From positions 1-55,078 of the forward strand of contig NZ_JAGRPU010000037.1 of the NCBI RefSeq assembly GCF_024606225.1: a stretch of 55,078 bases of DNA. The letters are read 5' to 3'. A model generated the notes under the pieces. It made no database searches and was not told the origin of the DNA. It was given only the letters and a program-made list of their open reading frames with translations. The first letter of the stretch is position 1, and every line of letters begins with the position of its first letter. Below are positions 47,836 through 55,078 of this stretch, in pieces. The DNA comes from Endozoicomonas sp. ISHI1. GTDB lineage: Bacteria; Pseudomonadota; Gammaproteobacteria; Pseudomonadales; Endozoicomonadaceae. The translations under genes were made by a program, and so were the position numbers.

Positions 47836-47956
47836 TCTCTAGTTCTCCATTCACCTATTTCAGACCATCTTGATGTACCGAGATGATTGCCAGTACAAGT
47901 TTTTTATCATTTCGCAACCGTTGTCTGGCATATAGCGGATCATTAGCAAGTAATAT
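47772..47956 (-). pseudogene. Relic of a further array member (start fused to DUF4116 repeats)
   Basis: On the minus strand a family leader (GAGACGGGTATCTTG) precedes ATATTACTTGCTAATG, where the start codon ATG has become ATA. After seven family-like codons the frame jumps straight into the first DUF4116 unit (YARQRLRNDKKLVLAIIS), so about 1,050 codons are gone in frame. Stops follow in the same frame at 47857-47855 (TAG) and 47803-47801 (TAA). Similarity fades near the start of copy 13. It is dead as a gene, but it now forms the 5' leader and probably the translation start of copy 13. Confidence 0.8.
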
Positions 47957-48024
47957 CAAGATACCCGTCTCATGCCAGTATTCATCTATAATCCGACGGC
48001 TGTGCGTTAAGAAATTATTTTTAT

Positions 48025-48051
48025 TTCGACAATGATGTTTTTATAAAGTTC
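48025..48051 (-). promoter_or_regulatory. Sigma-E-like promoter of the relic, probably driving copy 13
   Basis: GAACTT (48051-48046), 15 bp, GTCGAA (48030-48025), 68 nt before the dead start of the relic and 189 nt before ATG 47835. Copy 13 has no such element of its own closer by. From about 48060 to 48105 the sequence still resembles the spacer downstream of copy 13, so the array once reached further right. Confidence 0.55.
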
Positions 48052-48156
48052 AACCGTCAGCCTGGAACACACAATTTAATCAGGGTATAAAAATTCAGCC
48101 GTTCAGATGCCAACAAGAACACTCATGAGCAGACCATGACAGGCCCTGAAAACCAA

Positions 48157-48171
48157 AGAGTGAAGCACTCT
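48157..48171. other. Hairpin between the array and crbR
   Basis: AGAGTG and CACTCT flank a 3-nt loop. On the minus strand TTTGGTTTTC follows, on the plus strand there is no T-run. It might weakly end minus-strand transcripts. The stretch 48106-48285 otherwise shows nothing I can name. Confidence 0.25.
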
Positions 48172-48285
48172 TGCCGATAGAGACATTGTTCGGAAAACAG
48201 TCGGGACTTGATGCCAGACCCGGCTTCCAAAACAATAACAATGGTCAGCCTTTACAGCTCACCAGGTAAATGGCACTCTGAGCTC

Positions 48286-48960
48286 ATGAAAAACAAGATC
48301 ATCATTGCAGACGACCACCCATTATTCAGAGCCGCATTACAGGCAGCTCTGCGTCAGGGGCTGGAGAGCCCTGAAATTTATGAAGCCGGATCTATCGCAG
48401 CCTTGCAGAATATCCTTGAACAAGTGCTGTCTCCTGATTTGATCCTTCTTGATCTCAACATGCCGGGTGCTCATGGCCTTTCCGGCCTGATCTTTCTGAG
48501 GGGGCAATATCCTCAAGTCCCGGTTGTTATTGTTTCCGCTTCTGAGGATTCGCAGATCATCCATCGCTCCATGCAACACGGCGCCCATGGATTTATCCCG
48601 AAATCCTCGCCACTGGATGTTTTGAAAAATGCCGTGACCCAGGTGCTTGAAGGTGATAACTGGTTACCGGAATGGCTGCCCGAACTGCCAGAACAGGGTC
48701 AGGGATCAGAACTGGAACTAAAGCTCGCCGCATTGACACCACAACAATTCAGAGTACTGGGAATGATCAGCGAGGGACTGTTGAACAAACAGATTGCTTA
48801 TGAACTGGAAGTATCAGAAGCCACTGTAAAAGCACATGTCACAGCCATTTTCAAAAAGCTGGGCGTTCGCAACAGAACCCAGGCAGTGATTGCCATGAAT
48901 GAGCTGGAAATTGATCAGCCCTCCGCAGGTGATGACGGCCCATCTACCACTCACGCTTAA
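48286..48960 (+). CDS. crbR: LuxR-type response regulator CrbR
   Basis: A 224-residue two-component response regulator of the NarL/FixJ class. The receiver domain has the acidic pair Asp9-Asp10 (ADDHPLFR), phosphoacceptor Asp56 (LLDLNMPG), a Ser switch residue in VIVSASED and the Lys of FIPKSS. A GerE/LuxR helix-turn-helix follows at about 150-205 (LTPQQFRVL...NKQIAYELEVSEATVKAHV). I start at ATG 48286 because MKNKIIIADDHP is where such regulators normally begin; in-frame starts at 48241, 48211 and a TTG at 48208 would add up to 26 residues, and no start has a strong ribosome binding site. It converges on crbS with only 5 bp between stops. In Vibrio and Pseudomonas, CrbR activates acs; the same arrangement here supports that role. 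Confidence 0.88.
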   Translation: MKNKIIIADDHPLFRAALQAALRQGLESPEIYEAGSIAALQNILEQVLSPDLILLDLNMPGAHGLSGLIFLRGQYPQVPVVIVSASEDSQIIHRSMQHGAHGFIPKSSPLDVLKNAVTQVLEGDNWLPEWLPELPEQGQGSELELKLAALTPQQFRVLGMISEGLLNKQIAYELEVSEATVKAHVTAIFKKLGVRNRTQAVIAMNELEIDQPSAGDDGPSTTHA

Positions 48961-48965
48961 TCTAC

Positions 48966-51900
48966 TCATGGCTCAAAAAGGACTCTGGCAGGCGCCGTGA
49001 GCGATGACATCAAGGCTCTGAGTGAGGCAGGTTTGATCGGTTTTCCCATCAACTTGATATCCTGATCACGACAACGGTCACGAACACTGTCCTGTTTATC
49101 GGCAGTAATAAGAATCGCTGGCAGAAACAAAGACGACAGTTTACGTAATTCTCCGGTCAGCTGGATGCCATCCATACAATCATCGAGGCGGTAATCGATC
49201 AGCATAACATCTGGCAGCCCACACTCTTCGACAACCTTAAATGCTTCTTTCACACTACCGGCAGAATTGACCTGACAACCCCAGCGGGTCAGCAAGCTTT
49301 CCATGCCCAGCAATATTTCTGGTTCGTTATCAATGCAAAGTACCGTCATTCCACTCATGTTTTTTTTGGATGCCGCTCTTGAAGGAATCTGCCTGACTAT
49401 TTTGGCCTCTGCGAGAGGCACCCGGATGGAAAAGGTCGTACCCGCATGCTCACGGGATCTCAACTCGATGGATTGATGCAGCACTGCGGCAATTCCACGG
49501 GCAATAGAAAGCCCCAAACCCAGCCCTTTTTCGCCCTGGTGTAGCCGCTCAAATTCTCCGAAAATAGCGGATTGCAATTCCTCCGGTATACCAGAACCAT
49601 TGTCTCTGACCTCGATACACAGCTCTCCCGAACGCTCTCTGCAACACAGCATGACTTTCCCTTCCTGATCGTTACAGTAGCGGAAAGCGTTCGTGAGGAA
49701 ATTCTGTAACACCCTTCTTAACAAAACCGGATCACTGTGTACCCAGACGGACTGCTGAACTACTCTAAAGCTCAGATAATTTTCCTGTGCCAACAAGTCG
49801 AACTCAGCTTTCAAAGGGTCCAGAATTTCAGCCAGCGGAAAGTCTCTGAAATTCGCCTTAAGCTTACCAGCCTCCAGACGGGATAAATCAAGCAGATCCT
49901 TGATCAGTTCTTCTGCAGATTGAAGAGAACTGTTCAGATGACTGGACAGTTGCTTGTGTTCAGTCTCCGTCAGACTGGAATCCAGAGTAGAAGCGAACAA
50001 CCGGGCGGCATTCATAGGCTGCATCAAGTCATGGCTAACAGCGGCAAAAAACTTGGATCTCAACCGATTTGCCCGTTCTGCAGCCCCCTTGGCACTCATC
50101 AACTCACGGTTCAGGCGATGCAACTCACTGGTTCTTTCCTCAACCCTTTGCTCCAGACTTTCGTTGATTTCTTTCAGGGCTGTTTCTACCTGACGAAACT
50201 CGGTGATGTCAGTAAAGCTCATTACAAAGCCTCCGCCTGGCATCGGATAACCCCGAGTTTCAATGACCCGATCATCATCACGTATCCGTTCGGACTTATG
50301 GGCTGTTCCCTGCATCATATGATGGATACGCTTGCGAACATGAGTAGCCGCATCTCCGGGACCACAGAGGCCCATTTCGGCATTGTAACGAATGATATCA
50401 GCCACATCTCGCCCAACTTTGATCATCTCTTCCGGATAAGAAAAAAGTTCCAGATATCGCTGATTCCAGGCCACCAGCCTGAGATCGCGATCAACGACGC
50501 TCACCCCGATATTGATGTGTTCTATGGCACCGGTCAGCAACTCACGGTTAAACTGCAAAACTTCGGACGCCTCACCAACCACGGCTTCGACATCTTCAAT
50601 TAATGCATTATCTCCCGTCAGTCCCGTTTTCATCACCAGCCTTGCTGAAGAAGCCCCCATGATGCCGGACAGCACCCTCTCTACCGTCGCAATCATTTCA
50701 CTATCAGCAAGATAAGGGCGCTCCAGTGTCGTTTGATTGGCAATCAGTTTTCTGGCCTTCTCCACTCCCATATAACGACTTGCCAGTGACTCCAGTTCAT
50801 TAACGGTGACGGTTATATCATCATAAAGATCGCCCTCGACCATCGAAGCATCGACAAACTTTCTGGCCTGCCGGCTTTCCAGTGGTGAAACCCTGAACAG
50901 GAGGCAACCGAGGATATAAACCAGAGCATTAATCACCAGTGCAAAAAAGCTCGCTCCCTGAAGGGTACCGGTCAGATCAAATCCAAACAGCGCGCCGGGT
51001 TTAAAGACCTCAATCCCAAACACGCCCTTCTCAAGCAGCGCTTTGTCCAACCAGCCGGACTGCACAAAGAGAGGAACAATCAAGGTGATAAACCAAACCA
51101 GACTACCTGCCACAATGCCTCCCGAGGCAGCTTTATAGTTGCTTTCCCTCAGATAAAGCGAACCCACTACAGAAGGCGCCAACTGTGCCACTGCGGCAAA
51201 AGAGATCAGGCCCAGGCTAGCCAGCAAATGATCTTCTCCGGTACTGATAACTCGATAGGCGATATAAGCCAGCAATAGAATTCCGATAATGATAGTGCGT
51301 CTTACATTTCTCAGCAGACCACTGAAGCGGTAAAACTCATTGCTGCCATGCCCTGAACTTCTGAGAATCAGCGGCATCATAATCTCATTGGAAATCATAT
51401 TCGTTAACGAGATCGTTGCTACGATCACCATACTGATGGCGGCGGATAGCCCCGCCATGAAAGCCAGCACCGCCATGCTGTCGTTTCCCAGAAGCATTGG
51501 CAGAGCCATCACAAAGGAATCAGGCGATACCGTCTCCCCCAACCAGGTATTTCCGGCAAATGCCATGGGCAGTACAAATACCGCGGTCAGAAGCAGATAG
51601 ACAGGAAACATCCAGCGAGCGCGGTTTAGATCCCTGATATCACGATTTTCCACCACCAGAACATGGAACTGTCTCGGCAGGCAGATAAAAGCCGCCATGG
51701 CGACCATAATTGGGGCCATCAGAGTCAAAAACAGACTCTCATCCGTGGGTTTAGCCAACGCAGTTTCAAAATGAACCAGTGGATCGCTGGCTTCTGTAAA
51801 AAATCGATAAGTGATCCAGCCTCCAACCACCAGAAAGGCAATCAGCTTCAATAGAGACTCAAAGGCGATGGCCAGCATGACGCCATGCTGATGTTCTGTA

Positions 51901-52436
51901 GTATCCAGTCTGCGAGTGCCAAACATAATCACAAACACAGCCAGCAGCAGGGTGACCAACAGAGCTGCATCCTGCTGCTGCCCGGGAGCCATGGCAGCGG
52001 GAGACAGAAGTTCAAAACCCATGATGATGGCTTTCAGCTGCAAGGCGATATAGGGCAGAACGCCAACGACCAGTAAAAGGGTAACCAGGATAGCCAGTCC
52101 CCTGGACTTGCCATGACGCGATGCAATGAAGTCAGCGATAGAGGTAATATTTTCGCGCTTGCTTACCCGTGCCAGCTTGTTGAGCAGTTTCCAGAAAAAT
52201 ACAAAGACCAGAATGGGCCCGATATAGATACTCGGAAATGACCAGATGTTCTGAGATGCCTGACCCACAGCACCAAAAAAAGTCCAGGCAGTGCAATAGA
52301 CAGCCAACGACAGACTGTAAATATAGGGGCGCCATTTTTCTCGTAATTGTGCGCCTGCATGATCACCATACCAGGCTACCGAAAACAATCCCCCCACATA
52401 GAGAAGGGCTATGAGAGCCAACCACCATCCAGCCAT
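48966..52436 (-). CDS. crbS: Sodium:solute symporter-family hybrid sensor histidine kinase CrbS
   Basis: A 1,156-residue inner-membrane sensor. Residues 1 to about 520 are a sodium:solute symporter-like module with about 13 hydrophobic segments. A linker leads to a PAS region (about 615-740, IGVSVVDRDLRLVAWNQRYLELF), a coiled-coil stretch (ESLEQRVEERTSELHRLN), a HisKA domain with His802 in SHDLMQP, an ATPase domain (NFLTNAF, DNGSGIP, GLGLGLS) and a C-terminal receiver domain with Asp1081 (MLIDYRL). This order is that of CrbS, which responds to acetate-related cues and signals to CrbR. The gene is divergent from acs, sharing a 168-bp regulatory gap, and tail-to-tail with crbR. Start ATG 52436 has a modest purine-rich site (AAGTAAGAAGT) before it. 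The sensed ligand is not visible in the sequence. Confidence 0.93.
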   Translation of the reverse strand: MAGWWLALIALLYVGGLFSVAWYGDHAGAQLREKWRPYIYSLSLAVYCTAWTFFGAVGQASQNIWSFPSIYIGPILVFVFFWKLLNKLARVSKRENITSIADFIASRHGKSRGLAILVTLLLVVGVLPYIALQLKAIIMGFELLSPAAMAPGQQQDAALLVTLLLAVFVIMFGTRRLDTTEHQHGVMLAIAFESLLKLIAFLVVGGWITYRFFTEASDPLVHFETALAKPTDESLFLTLMAPIMVAMAAFICLPRQFHVLVVENRDIRDLNRARWMFPVYLLLTAVFVLPMAFAGNTWLGETVSPDSFVMALPMLLGNDSMAVLAFMAGLSAAISMVIVATISLTNMISNEIMMPLILRSSGHGSNEFYRFSGLLRNVRRTIIIGILLLAYIAYRVISTGEDHLLASLGLISFAAVAQLAPSVVGSLYLRESNYKAASGGIVAGSLVWFITLIVPLFVQSGWLDKALLEKGVFGIEVFKPGALFGFDLTGTLQGASFFALVINALVYILGCLLFRVSPLESRQARKFVDASMVEGDLYDDITVTVNELESLASRYMGVEKARKLIANQTTLERPYLADSEMIATVERVLSGIMGASSARLVMKTGLTGDNALIEDVEAVVGEASEVLQFNRELLTGAIEHINIGVSVVDRDLRLVAWNQRYLELFSYPEEMIKVGRDVADIIRYNAEMGLCGPGDAATHVRKRIHHMMQGTAHKSERIRDDDRVIETRGYPMPGGGFVMSFTDITEFRQVETALKEINESLEQRVEERTSELHRLNRELMSAKGAAERANRLRSKFFAAVSHDLMQPMNAARLFASTLDSSLTETEHKQLSSHLNSSLQSAEELIKDLLDLSRLEAGKLKANFRDFPLAEILDPLKAEFDLLAQENYLSFRVVQQSVWVHSDPVLLRRVLQNFLTNAFRYCNDQEGKVMLCCRERSGELCIEVRDNGSGIPEELQSAIFGEFERLHQGEKGLGLGLSIARGIAAVLHQSIELRSREHAGTTFSIRVPLAEAKIVRQIPSRAASKKNMSGMTVLCIDNEPEILLGMESLLTRWGCQVNSAGSVKEAFKVVEECGLPDVMLIDYRLDDCMDGIQLTGELRKLSSLFLPAILITADKQDSVRDRCRDQDIKLMGKPIKPASLRALMSSLTAPARVLFEP

Positions 52437-52465
52437 ACTTTCTTACTTTTTTCTAATTCAATAAC

Positions 52466-52477
52466 AGAATTATTCTA
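52466..52477 (+). promoter_or_regulatory. Candidate operator half in the crbS-acs gap
   Basis: AGAATTATTCTA is an 11-of-12 match to the reverse complement of TAGAATAACTCT at 52582-52593. The two flank the gap, one near each gene start. A regulator such as CrbR could bind them; this is an inference from symmetry alone. Confidence 0.35.
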
Positions 52478-52488
52478 CCAAAGTCTAA

Positions 52489-52516
52489 TTTCCTGAAGAA
52501 GGTATCGCCTTAAGAT
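52489..52516 (+). promoter_or_regulatory. Candidate acs promoter
   Basis: TTTCCT (52489-52494), 16 bp, TAAGAT (52511-52516). The match to the sigma-70 consensus is modest, as expected for an activated promoter. It would give a leader of about 80 nt before the acs ATG. Confidence 0.3.
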
Positions 52517-52581
52517 GACAATCAGGCATCACAATGCTAAAAACTACAAACACCCTATCAATACATTGCCTGAAGAAAAAT

Positions 52582-52593
52582 TAGAATAACTCT
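52582..52593 (-). promoter_or_regulatory. Candidate operator half just before acs
   Basis: TAGAATAACTCT is the inverted partner of 52466-52477. It lies 11 bp before the acs start and overlaps the area of the ribosome binding site (AGGGA). A CCTGAAGAA direct repeat (52492-52500 and 52569-52577) lies beside both elements. Confidence 0.3.
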
Positions 52594-52604
52594 AGGGATT
52601 CATT

Positions 52605-54557
52605 ATGACTGAAGTGTGTGTGTACCCGGTAACTGAGGTTCAGAGAGAGAATACACTGGCAGATAACGAGCGTTATCATGAGATGTACCAGCAATCTGTC
52701 GTTAACCCAGAAAGGTTCTGGCGAGAACATGGCAAGAGAATCGACTGGTTCACCCCTTACACACAGATCAGGAATGTGTCGTTCGATCACGAAAATGTCG
52801 ATATTAAATGGTTCTTCGACGGCACCACCAATGCCTCTTTCAACTGCCTGGACCGTCACCTCGACAAACAAGCCGATCAGGTTGCCATCATCTGGGAACC
52901 GGATGAAGAAGACCAGCCCTGTAAAGAAGTCACCTACAGAGAACTTCACGAACAAGTCTGTCGTTTTGCCAATGGCCTGAAGAGTCAGGGTGTTGGCAAA
53001 GGTGATGTTGTAGCCATTTACATGCCAATGGTCGTTGAGGCCATCGTAGCGATGTTGGCCTGTTCACGTATTGGCGCCATTCACTCGGTCATCTTCGGCG
53101 GCTTTTCACCTGAAGCTCTGGCAGGAAGAATAATCGACTCCAGTGCCAAACTGATCATTACCGCCGATAAAGGTATTCGTGGCGGACGCAAGATTCCCTT
53201 GAAAAACAACGTTGATCAAGCTCTTGAAAACCCGGCAGTAACCAGCATTGAAAAGGTCATTGTTTTACGACACACCGGTGAAGAGGTTAACTGGCAGGAA
53301 GGTCGTGATATTGACTGGCAGGAGCTGACTGCCACGGCTTCAGAGCACTGTGTTCCCGAAGAGATGAATGCAGAAGATCCACTATTTATTCTCTACACTT
53401 CGGGCTCCACGGGTAAACCTAAAGGCATACTTCACAGCACCGGCGGTTATCTGGTTTATGCCTCTATGACCCATCAGTATGTGTTTGACTATCAGGAGGG
53501 TGATGTATTCTGGTGTAACGCTGACATTGGCTGGATTACAGGTCACACCTATGTCACTTATGGCCCACTTCTGAATGGCGCCACCATAGTAATGCATGAA
53601 GGTGTACCCAACTACCCGGCCTGCAACAGAATCAGTAAGGTCGTTGACAAACATCAGGTTAATATTCTGTATACCGCTCCCACGGCCATACGTGCACTCA
53701 TGGCTGAAGGCGATGCGGCTGTCGAAAACACTCACCGCTCCAGCCTCAGGCTACTGGGCAGCGTTGGAGAGCCCATCAACCCCGAAGCGTGGAGTTGGTA
53801 CTACAAAACCATCGGCAATGAACAGTGCCCCATAGTAGATACCTGGTGGCAGACAGAGACAGGTGGAGCTATGTTGACACCGCTCCCTGGCGCTACTGAT
53901 CTGAAACCCGGTTCTGCAACCCGCCCATTCTTCGGTATCAGACCCGCCCTGGTTGACAACGAAGGTCGTATACTCGAAGGTGAACAGGAAGGCAATCTGG
54001 TTATTCTCGATAGCTGGCCCGGACAAGCCCGGACTGTCTTTGATGACCATGAGCGCTTTATTCAAACCTACTTCTCCAGCTTTAAGGGTATGTACACCAC
54101 TGGCGATGGCGCCCGTAGGGACGCAGATGGCTATTACTGGATCACGGGGCGTGTTGATGACGTACTTAATGTCTCCGGCCACCGAATGGGTACTGCTGAA
54201 ATTGAGTCGGCACTGGTCTCTCATAAAGACGTCGCGGAGGCCGCTGTCGTTGGCTTTCCACACGACATCAAGGGACAGGGAATATACGTCTACGTAACAC
54301 TAATAGCCGAGTCTGAGTACACAGATGAGTTCAAGAATGAATTAAGACACTGGGTTCGCAAGGAAATCGGCCCTATCGCCTCACCGGATATCATTCAGTG
54401 GGCTCCGGGCCTCCCCAAAACCCGATCCGGTAAAATTATGCGCCGAATCCTCCGTAAAATTGCCTCAGGTGAGTATGAAAACCTGGGAGATACATCAACA
54501 CTGGCGGACCCTTCTGTTGTAAAAGCTCTCATTAAGGACCGTGCATTAGCGGGCTGA
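52605..54557 (+). CDS. acs: Acetyl-CoA synthetase (AMP-forming)
   Basis: A 650-residue cytoplasmic enzyme, the usual length for Acs, joining acetate, ATP and CoA to acetyl-CoA through acetyl-AMP. The phosphate-binding loop [11 protein letters not shown] is at 264-274, the adenylate motif WWQTETGG follows in the middle, then [18 protein letters not shown] and the hinge region [18 protein letters not shown]. The catalytic Lys610 in [10 protein letters not shown] is the residue that Pat-type acetyltransferases acetylate to switch Acs off. Start ATG 52605 has AGGGA upstream. It is divergent from crbS and followed by a short gap before the tRNA array. Control by CrbS/CrbR is the known arrangement in related bacteria. 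The gap 54558-54662 holds a weak GAGC/GCTC hairpin but no clear terminator. Confidence 0.97.
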   Translation: MTEVCVYPVTEVQRENTLADNERYHEMYQQSVVNPERFWREHGKRIDWFTPYTQIRNVSFDHENVDIKWFFDGTTNASFNCLDRHLDKQADQVAIIWEPDEEDQPCKEVTYRELHEQVCRFANGLKSQGVGKGDVVAIYMPMVVEAIVAMLACSRIGAIHSVIFGGFSPEALAGRIIDSSAKLIITADKGIRGGRKIPLKNNVDQALENPAVTSIEKVIVLRHTGEEVNWQEGRDIDWQELTATASEHCVPEEMNAEDPLFILYTSGSTGKPKGILHSTGGYLVYASMTHQYVFDYQEGDVFWCNADIGWITGHTYVTYGPLLNGATIVMHEGVPNYPACNRISKVVDKHQVNILYTAPTAIRALMAEGDAAVENTHRSSLRLLGSVGEPINPEAWSWYYKTIGNEQCPIVDTWWQTETGGAMLTPLPGATDLKPGSATRPFFGIRPALVDNEGRILEGEQEGNLVILDSWPGQARTVFDDHERFIQTYFSSFKGMYTTGDGARRDADGYYWITGRVDDVLNVSGHRMGTAEIESALVSHKDVAEAAVVGFPHDIKGQGIYVYVTLIAESEYTDEFKNELRHWVRKEIGPIASPDIIQWAPGLPKTRSGKIMRRILRKIASGEYENLGDTSTLADPSVVKALIKDRALAG

Positions 54558-54662
54558 CCTTGCTCCCGGGTTGATATCTTTAATCCCTCAAGGAGCTCTG
54601 CATCCCGGGGCTCTTTGATCCAATCTACATCTGGTTATTAACCGCAGCCTTTTAATCTTTTA

Positions 54663-54691
54663 TTGACTTTAAGGATCATCGTCCATACTAT
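54663..54691 (+). promoter_or_regulatory. Promoter of the initiator tRNA array
   Basis: TTGACT (54663-54668), exactly 17 bp, TACTAT (54686-54691), then a GC-rich discriminator (GCGCTCC). Close to the sigma-70 consensus, with the discriminator type linked to stringent control of stable RNA. The tRNA begins 14 bp after the -10. Confidence 0.75.
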
Positions 54692-54705
54692 GCGCTCCTC
54701 GTTGA

Positions 54706-54782
<77 letters not shown>

Positions 54783-54829
54783 ACATACAGCAACAGTTGA
54801 TGACCAGACGACTGTTGGACAGATTTTGG

Positions 54830-54906
<77 letters not shown>

Positions 54907-54953
54907 ACATACAACAACAGTTGATGACCAGACGACTGTTGGACAGATTTCGG

Positions 54954-55030
<77 letters not shown>

Positions 55031-55078
55031 ACATACAACAACAGTTGATGACCAGACGACTGTTGGACAGATTTCGGT

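Noticed and set aside
1-47956. The array as an assembly artefact or a single gene misassembled many times.
   Set aside because: Copies differ throughout in sequence, linker length, repeat number and spacers, and each keeps an open frame. Only the two long identical tracts (copies 5/6 and 8/9) deserve a read-level check.
49920-50603. A 227-codon plus-strand frame inside crbS.
   Set aside because: It is antisense to the PAS and HisKA regions of a convincing gene and has no recognisable domain or ribosome binding site.
53751-54263. A 170-codon minus-strand frame inside acs.
   Set aside because: It is a shadow of the highly conserved acs coding sequence.

Overview
The window suggests a host-associated gammaproteobacterium, plausibly an Oceanospirillales/Endozoicomonas-like genome. 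This rests on the crbR-crbS-acs acetate module, the initiator tRNA type, middling GC and the very large paralogous family. The genus is an inference; no search was run.

Positions 1 to about 47,960 are one tandem array on the minus strand. It holds thirteen paralogous genes of about 1,200 codons each, plus one decayed relic at its upstream (right-hand) end. I number them copy 1 (left, cut by the window edge) to copy 13 (right); transcription runs from 13 towards 1. Each protein has a variable Ser/Asn/Pro-rich N-terminus of about 70 residues, a pyruvate-phosphate-dikinase/PEP-synthase-type ATP-binding domain, a swivelling phosphohistidine domain with the motif GFNDHVAI, a long central region I do not recognise, and five to seven DUF4116-like repeats of exactly 25 residues at the C-terminus. 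No PEP/pyruvate-binding barrel is visible, so the family looks like a dikinase-type phosphotransferase with an unknown acceptor. The His and the main ATP-site motifs survive in all thirteen copies.

Spacers of about 155-240 bp separate the copies, and one of 350 bp carries an inserted palindromic element. Every spacer carries the same promoter-like signature, GAACTT-N15-GTCNAA, close to the sigma-E (RpoE) consensus and always with a 15-bp spacer; just before each gene is an AGAGGGA-type ribosome binding site. The array may therefore be a set of individually promoted, envelope-stress-linked genes. Long identical tracts between copies, mosaic N-termini, changing repeat number and the relic point to continuing recombination and gene conversion.

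Positions 48,286-54,557 are a conserved acetate-response module: crbR (LuxR-type response regulator, plus strand), crbS (sodium-solute-symporter/hybrid histidine kinase, minus strand, convergent with crbR with a 5-bp gap) and acs (acetyl-CoA synthetase, plus strand, divergent from crbS). From what is known of CrbS/CrbR, the pair switches on acs during acetate scavenging.

Positions 54,706-55,030 hold three initiator tRNA-Met genes in a perfect 124-bp tandem repeat behind a strong promoter. The last base of the window falls where a fourth copy would begin.
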